From: Verrucomicrobiota bacterium
GTDB taxonomy: Bacteria; Verrucomicrobiota; Verrucomicrobiia; Chthoniobacterales; UBA10450
Reading direction: 5' to 3'
NCBI GenBank assembly: GCA_003219225.1
Contig: QHPZ01000182.1
Location: forward strand, 1-7,568
Length of the DNA stretch: 7,568 nt
The notes under the pieces were generated by a model, which was given only the letters and a program-made list of their open reading frames with translations, was not told the origin of the DNA and did not search any database. How positions within the stretch are numbered: position 1 is the stretch's first letter; each line of letters starts with the position of its first letter. Of this stretch, positions 5,439-7,568 are shown one piece after another. The position numbers and the translations under genes were made by a program.

Positions 5439-7022
5439 GTGATTGTCGATCTTGCGGAGATGATCGCGTCCAGGAAGCAAAAACCCGACTTGCGCAAGAA
5501 GGTGCACGAGGTACCGCACAAGCCCGGCGTGTACTTGATGCGCGACCGGTTCAATCGCGTGATTTACGTCGGCAAAGCGCGTGATCTGCGTAAACGGGTC
5601 AGCTCATATTTTCTTCCATCAAAACTCGCGCAGGCGGATTTGAAAACGCGCGCCATGCTCGAGGCAACGTGGGATTTCGAGACGCACGTCGTCCGCAGTG
5701 AAGCGGAATCGGTCCTGCTCGAAGGCAAATTGATCAAGGAATACCGGCCGCGTTACAACGTTTCGTTCCGGGACGACAAACATTTTCTGCTCGTTAAAGT
5801 GGACCTGACGGAAGAGTGGCCGCGCTTTCGCCTGACGCGACTGCGAAAAGACGACGGCGCGCGCTACTTCGGCCCGTACGCACACGCCGGGGCGCTGCGG
5901 CAGACGCTCAACTTCATGCGCAAAAAATTCGGCGTGCTTACGTTTGGTCGCGGTGCGCCGACTGAGCGTGAGTTGAAATCAGCGACCTACCAGGTGCCGA
6001 TGCGGCTGAGCGAAATCTCGGCCGTGCAATACCGCGAGCGCGTTGGGCAGGCGTGTGAGTTTCTCGAGGGTCACTCGCGCGAGATGATCGCGACGCTCGA
6101 AGAAGAGATGCGCAAAGCGGCCGAGAAACAGGATTTCGAACGCGCGGCCGAACTGCGCAACATGATCGAGGACCTGCGGAACACGACAAGATCGACAAGG
6201 CGATTTACGCGCGGCAGTTTGCCGAGGGCGGTCGATCCGCTCGCCGAGGTCCAGACGTTAGGTGAGGTGTTGCAGCTCCCGAGCTCGCCGCGCGTCATGG
6301 AATGCTTCGATATCTCGAATATTTCCACAACGCACGTCGTGGCGTCGATGGTTTGTTTTCGCAACGGCGTGCCGGACAAAAATTGTTATCGCCGTTACCG
6401 CGTCCGCACGGTCGTCGGCCAGGACGATTTCGCCAGCATGGCCGAGGTGGTGCGGCGAAGGTACTCACGAATTTTGTTGGAAGCGCGCGAAGCAAATCCG
6501 GACGCCGCCGAATTTTCGCAGGAGAACCCCGCAGACGCGCTGGAACGTCGATCAACCATCAACTATCAACCATCAACCACTTTCGTCCGGCTGCCGGACC
6601 TTATCATTGTCGACGGCGGCAAGGGCCAGCTTTCCGCCGCGTGTCGGGAACTGCAGCGGCTAGGTCTGCACGATCTGCCGATCGTCGGGTTGGCAAAGGA
6701 ACACGAGGAGATTTATCGGCCCGGGTGGGCGCTGCCGCTGCGCTTACCGCAGGATTCCGGCGCGCTGCATTTGCTCCAGCGCATTCGCGACGAGGCGCAC
6801 CGGTTCGCGAACGCTTATCATCGGCTGCTCCTGCGAAAACGAATCGAAGAAAGCATCCTCGACGATTGTCCGGGCGTGAGTCAGCACCGCAAAAATTTGT
6901 TGCTGCGAGAGTTTGGCTCGGTGAAACGGCTGCGCCGCGCGAGCGTGGCAGAGATTGCCGCCACCGAAGGAATCGGACCGAAGCTGGCCGGAGAAGTGCA
7001 TCGTTTCTTGCAGCGGCATTAG
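5439..7022 (+). CDS. uvrC: Excinuclease ABC subunit C (UvrC)
   Basis: UvrC makes both incisions around a lesion in nucleotide excision repair after UvrAB loads. Numbered from GTG 5439 (527 aa), the domains in order are: a GIY-YIG nuclease for the 3' cut (PGVYLM 29-34, YVG 43-45, Glu95, YRPRYN to 107); a UVR motif that binds UvrB (about 211-247); an RNase H-like nuclease for the 5' cut with a likely Asp291 (CFDIS), Asp392 (VDGGKGQL), His454 (DEAHRFA) triad; and tandem helix-hairpin-helix motifs (about 475-525). The protein is shorter than the usual 600 or so residues. The segment between KKFG (162-165) and VQYRERV (196-202) has no cysteine, whereas the typical protein has a four-cysteine RPCL...RC.APC region there. 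Residues 371-381 are encoded by a heptanucleotide repeat. The frame extends up to ATG 5394, but that codon and the next eleven lie inside the palindromic element, so GTG 5439 or ATG 5460 is more likely the start. Confidence 0.95.
   Translation: MIVDLAEMIASRKQKPDLRKKVHEVPHKPGVYLMRDRFNRVIYVGKARDLRKRVSSYFLPSKLAQADLKTRAMLEATWDFETHVVRSEAESVLLEGKLIKEYRPRYNVSFRDDKHFLLVKVDLTEEWPRFRLTRLRKDDGARYFGPYAHAGALRQTLNFMRKKFGVLTFGRGAPTERELKSATYQVPMRLSEISAVQYRERVGQACEFLEGHSREMIATLEEEMRKAAEKQDFERAAELRNMIEDLRNTTRSTRRFTRGSLPRAVDPLAEVQTLGEVLQLPSSPRVMECFDISNISTTHVVASMVCFRNGVPDKNCYRRYRVRTVVGQDDFASMAEVVRRRYSRILLEAREANPDAAEFSQENPADALERRSTINYQPSTTFVRLPDLIIVDGGKGQLSAACRELQRLGLHDLPIVGLAKEHEEIYRPGWALPLRLPQDSGALHLLQRIRDEAHRFANAYHRLLLRKRIEESILDDCPGVSQHRKNLLLREFGSVKRLRRASVAEIAATEGIGPKLAGEVHRFLQRH
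6551..6578 (+). repeat. Four tandem copies of heptamer ATCAACY within uvrC
   Basis: ATCAACC, ATCAACT, ATCAACC and ATCAACC follow each other without a gap. They encode a Ser/Thr/Asn/Gln-rich stretch (STINYQPSTT with the next codon) just before the second catalytic strand of the RNase H-like domain (FVRLPDLIIVDGG). Because the unit is 7 bases long, gain or loss of one copy would shift the frame and remove the 5'-incision triad and the helix-hairpin-helix domain. The present copy number keeps the frame open. Confidence 0.85.
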
Positions 7023-7082
7023 TTGTTCGCACATTCGGCAGATGCTTCCGGGTAAAATAGGGCTGACGCACCGGCCAGCGTT

Positions 7083-7113
7083 GCAACTTGACTGCTTTAA
7101 GCAGTCAAGTTGC
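7083..7113. repeat. Perfect 31-bp palindrome before the PBP2 gene
   Basis: The arms GCAACTTGACTGCTT (7083-7097) and AAGCAGTCAAGTTGC (7099-7113) are exact reverse complements around a single T; as a hairpin this is a 14-bp stem with a TTA loop. It ends six bases before the likely ATG of the penicillin-binding protein gene and starts 60 bases after the uvrC stop. No U-tract follows, so it is not a classic terminator. It could be an intergenic repeat, an operator, or an mRNA hairpin that covers the ribosome-binding region. Confidence 0.85.
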
Positions 7114-7119
7114 CTGGCG

Positions 7120-7568
7120 ATGGTGTTCGTTTTGCTCTCGATCTTAGCGGCGCAACCCGCATTGCTTGGCCAAACGCCGCCGGCTAGTTCGACAGAATCG
7201 ACCAAAGAGGAGACGAACGTTCCGACATTCGAGACGCAGAAGCTGGCGCGCACTTACATTCTCGATGTACCGGCGCCGCGCGGCCAGATCACTGACCGCC
7301 ACGGCACGCCGCTTGCGCAAAATAAGGTCAGTTACAATCTGGCGATCAATTTCCCGACACCGCTCGATTTTTCCGATGCGCAGGCGGTCAGCTTTGCGCG
7401 GGACAAGATCGACAAGGCGCAGAAGTTGATCGGGCGCACGTTGAAGATCTCGGATGACGCAATTCTGCGGCATTACCGGAACCGTGGCGTTTTGCCGTTT
7501 GAGGTCGCGCCAAATCTCGCCGACTCGGAATACAAAGCTGCGAAAGACGACTTACCGCAGGGAACCGT
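7120..7568 (+). CDS. mrdA: Penicillin-binding protein 2 (transpeptidase), N-terminal part
   Basis: The first ~149 codons of a class B penicillin-binding protein, most like PBP2, the transpeptidase that works with RodA in cell elongation. After a single hydrophobic N-terminal segment (VFVLLSILAA and on) comes a Thr/Ser/Glu-rich linker. Then follows the dimerisation-domain signature APRGQITDRHGTPLAQN with SYNLAINFP, which is typical of PBP2 and related proteins. The stretch LPFEVAPNLADSEYKAAK matches the PBP2 region that precedes the transpeptidase domain. The catalytic SxxK, SxN and KTG motifs lie beyond the right edge, so PBP2 versus another class B protein is not settled. The start is uncertain: ATG 7120 has no good Shine-Dalgarno sequence. 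The same frame is open further up, to TTG 7081 and ATG 7042, which would read through the 31-bp palindrome. The gene follows uvrC by 97 bp on the same strand. Confidence 0.78.
   Translation, partial: MVFVLLSILAAQPALLGQTPPASSTESTKEETNVPTFETQKLARTYILDVPAPRGQITDRHGTPLAQNKVSYNLAINFPTPLDFSDAQAVSFARDKIDKAQKLIGRTLKISDDAILRHYRNRGVLPFEVAPNLADSEYKAAKDDLPQGT

Noticed and set aside
7053..7058. TAAAAT as a -10 box for the PBP2 gene
   Set aside because: No matching -35 hexamer at 16-18 bp upstream, so I did not call a promoter.
6302..7060. Plus-strand 252-codon open frame overlapping uvrC in another frame
   Set aside because: Composition is Arg/Ala/Gly-rich and motif-free; uvrC motifs run through the same DNA up to 7022.

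Overview
The window reads as ordinary bacterial chromosome of moderately high GC. Protein style points to Verrucomicrobiota, perhaps a soil lineage: a DUF374-type acyltransferase behind ubiX, the particular FolD and UvrC sequence style, and several families of short palindromic intergenic repeats. This assignment is inference from remembered sequence style, not from a marker gene. I see no rRNA, tRNA, CRISPR array, phage gene or transposase, and no new multi-gene system.

Layout. On the minus strand at the left edge are a glyoxalase I-like gene (416-802) and, downstream of it, the 5' part of a D-alanyl-D-alanine carboxypeptidase (peptidase S11) that runs off the window. A 52-bp divergent intergenic region separates these from a plus-strand group: ubiX (855-1415), a DUF374 lysophospholipid acyltransferase-like gene that overlaps ubiX by 4 bp (1412-2059), a nested palindrome, and folD (2173-3051). 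folD converges on a minus-strand FAD-dependent oxidoreductase of the geranylgeranyl-reductase type (3085-4131), with a double-hairpin palindromic element between them. Divergent from that oxidoreductase are a membrane site-2 protease (M50) with two CBS domains (about 4262-5350), uvrC (about 5439-7022), and the first 449 bases of a penicillin-binding protein 2 gene at the right edge.

The genes are housekeeping or envelope functions: wall synthesis at both ends (S11 carboxypeptidase, PBP2), membrane lipid or isoprenoid metabolism (DUF374, GGR-like oxidoreductase), prenyl-FMN cofactor synthesis (UbiX), folate one-carbon metabolism (FolD), methylglyoxal detoxification (glyoxalase), regulated intramembrane proteolysis (M50-CBS) and nucleotide excision repair (UvrC).

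The most interesting signals lie inside and between these genes. UvrC lacks the four-cysteine segment that in E. coli carries a [4Fe-4S] cluster. The same gene carries four tandem copies of a heptanucleotide in its coding sequence. The intergenic regions are unusually rich in palindromes: two double-hairpin elements of matching architecture (3047-3103, 5368-5428), a nested inverted repeat (2071-2125), a perfect 31-bp palindrome (7083-7113) and an imperfect TGGAGTAG-type repeat (4167-4219). Gene ends or starts run into several of them.
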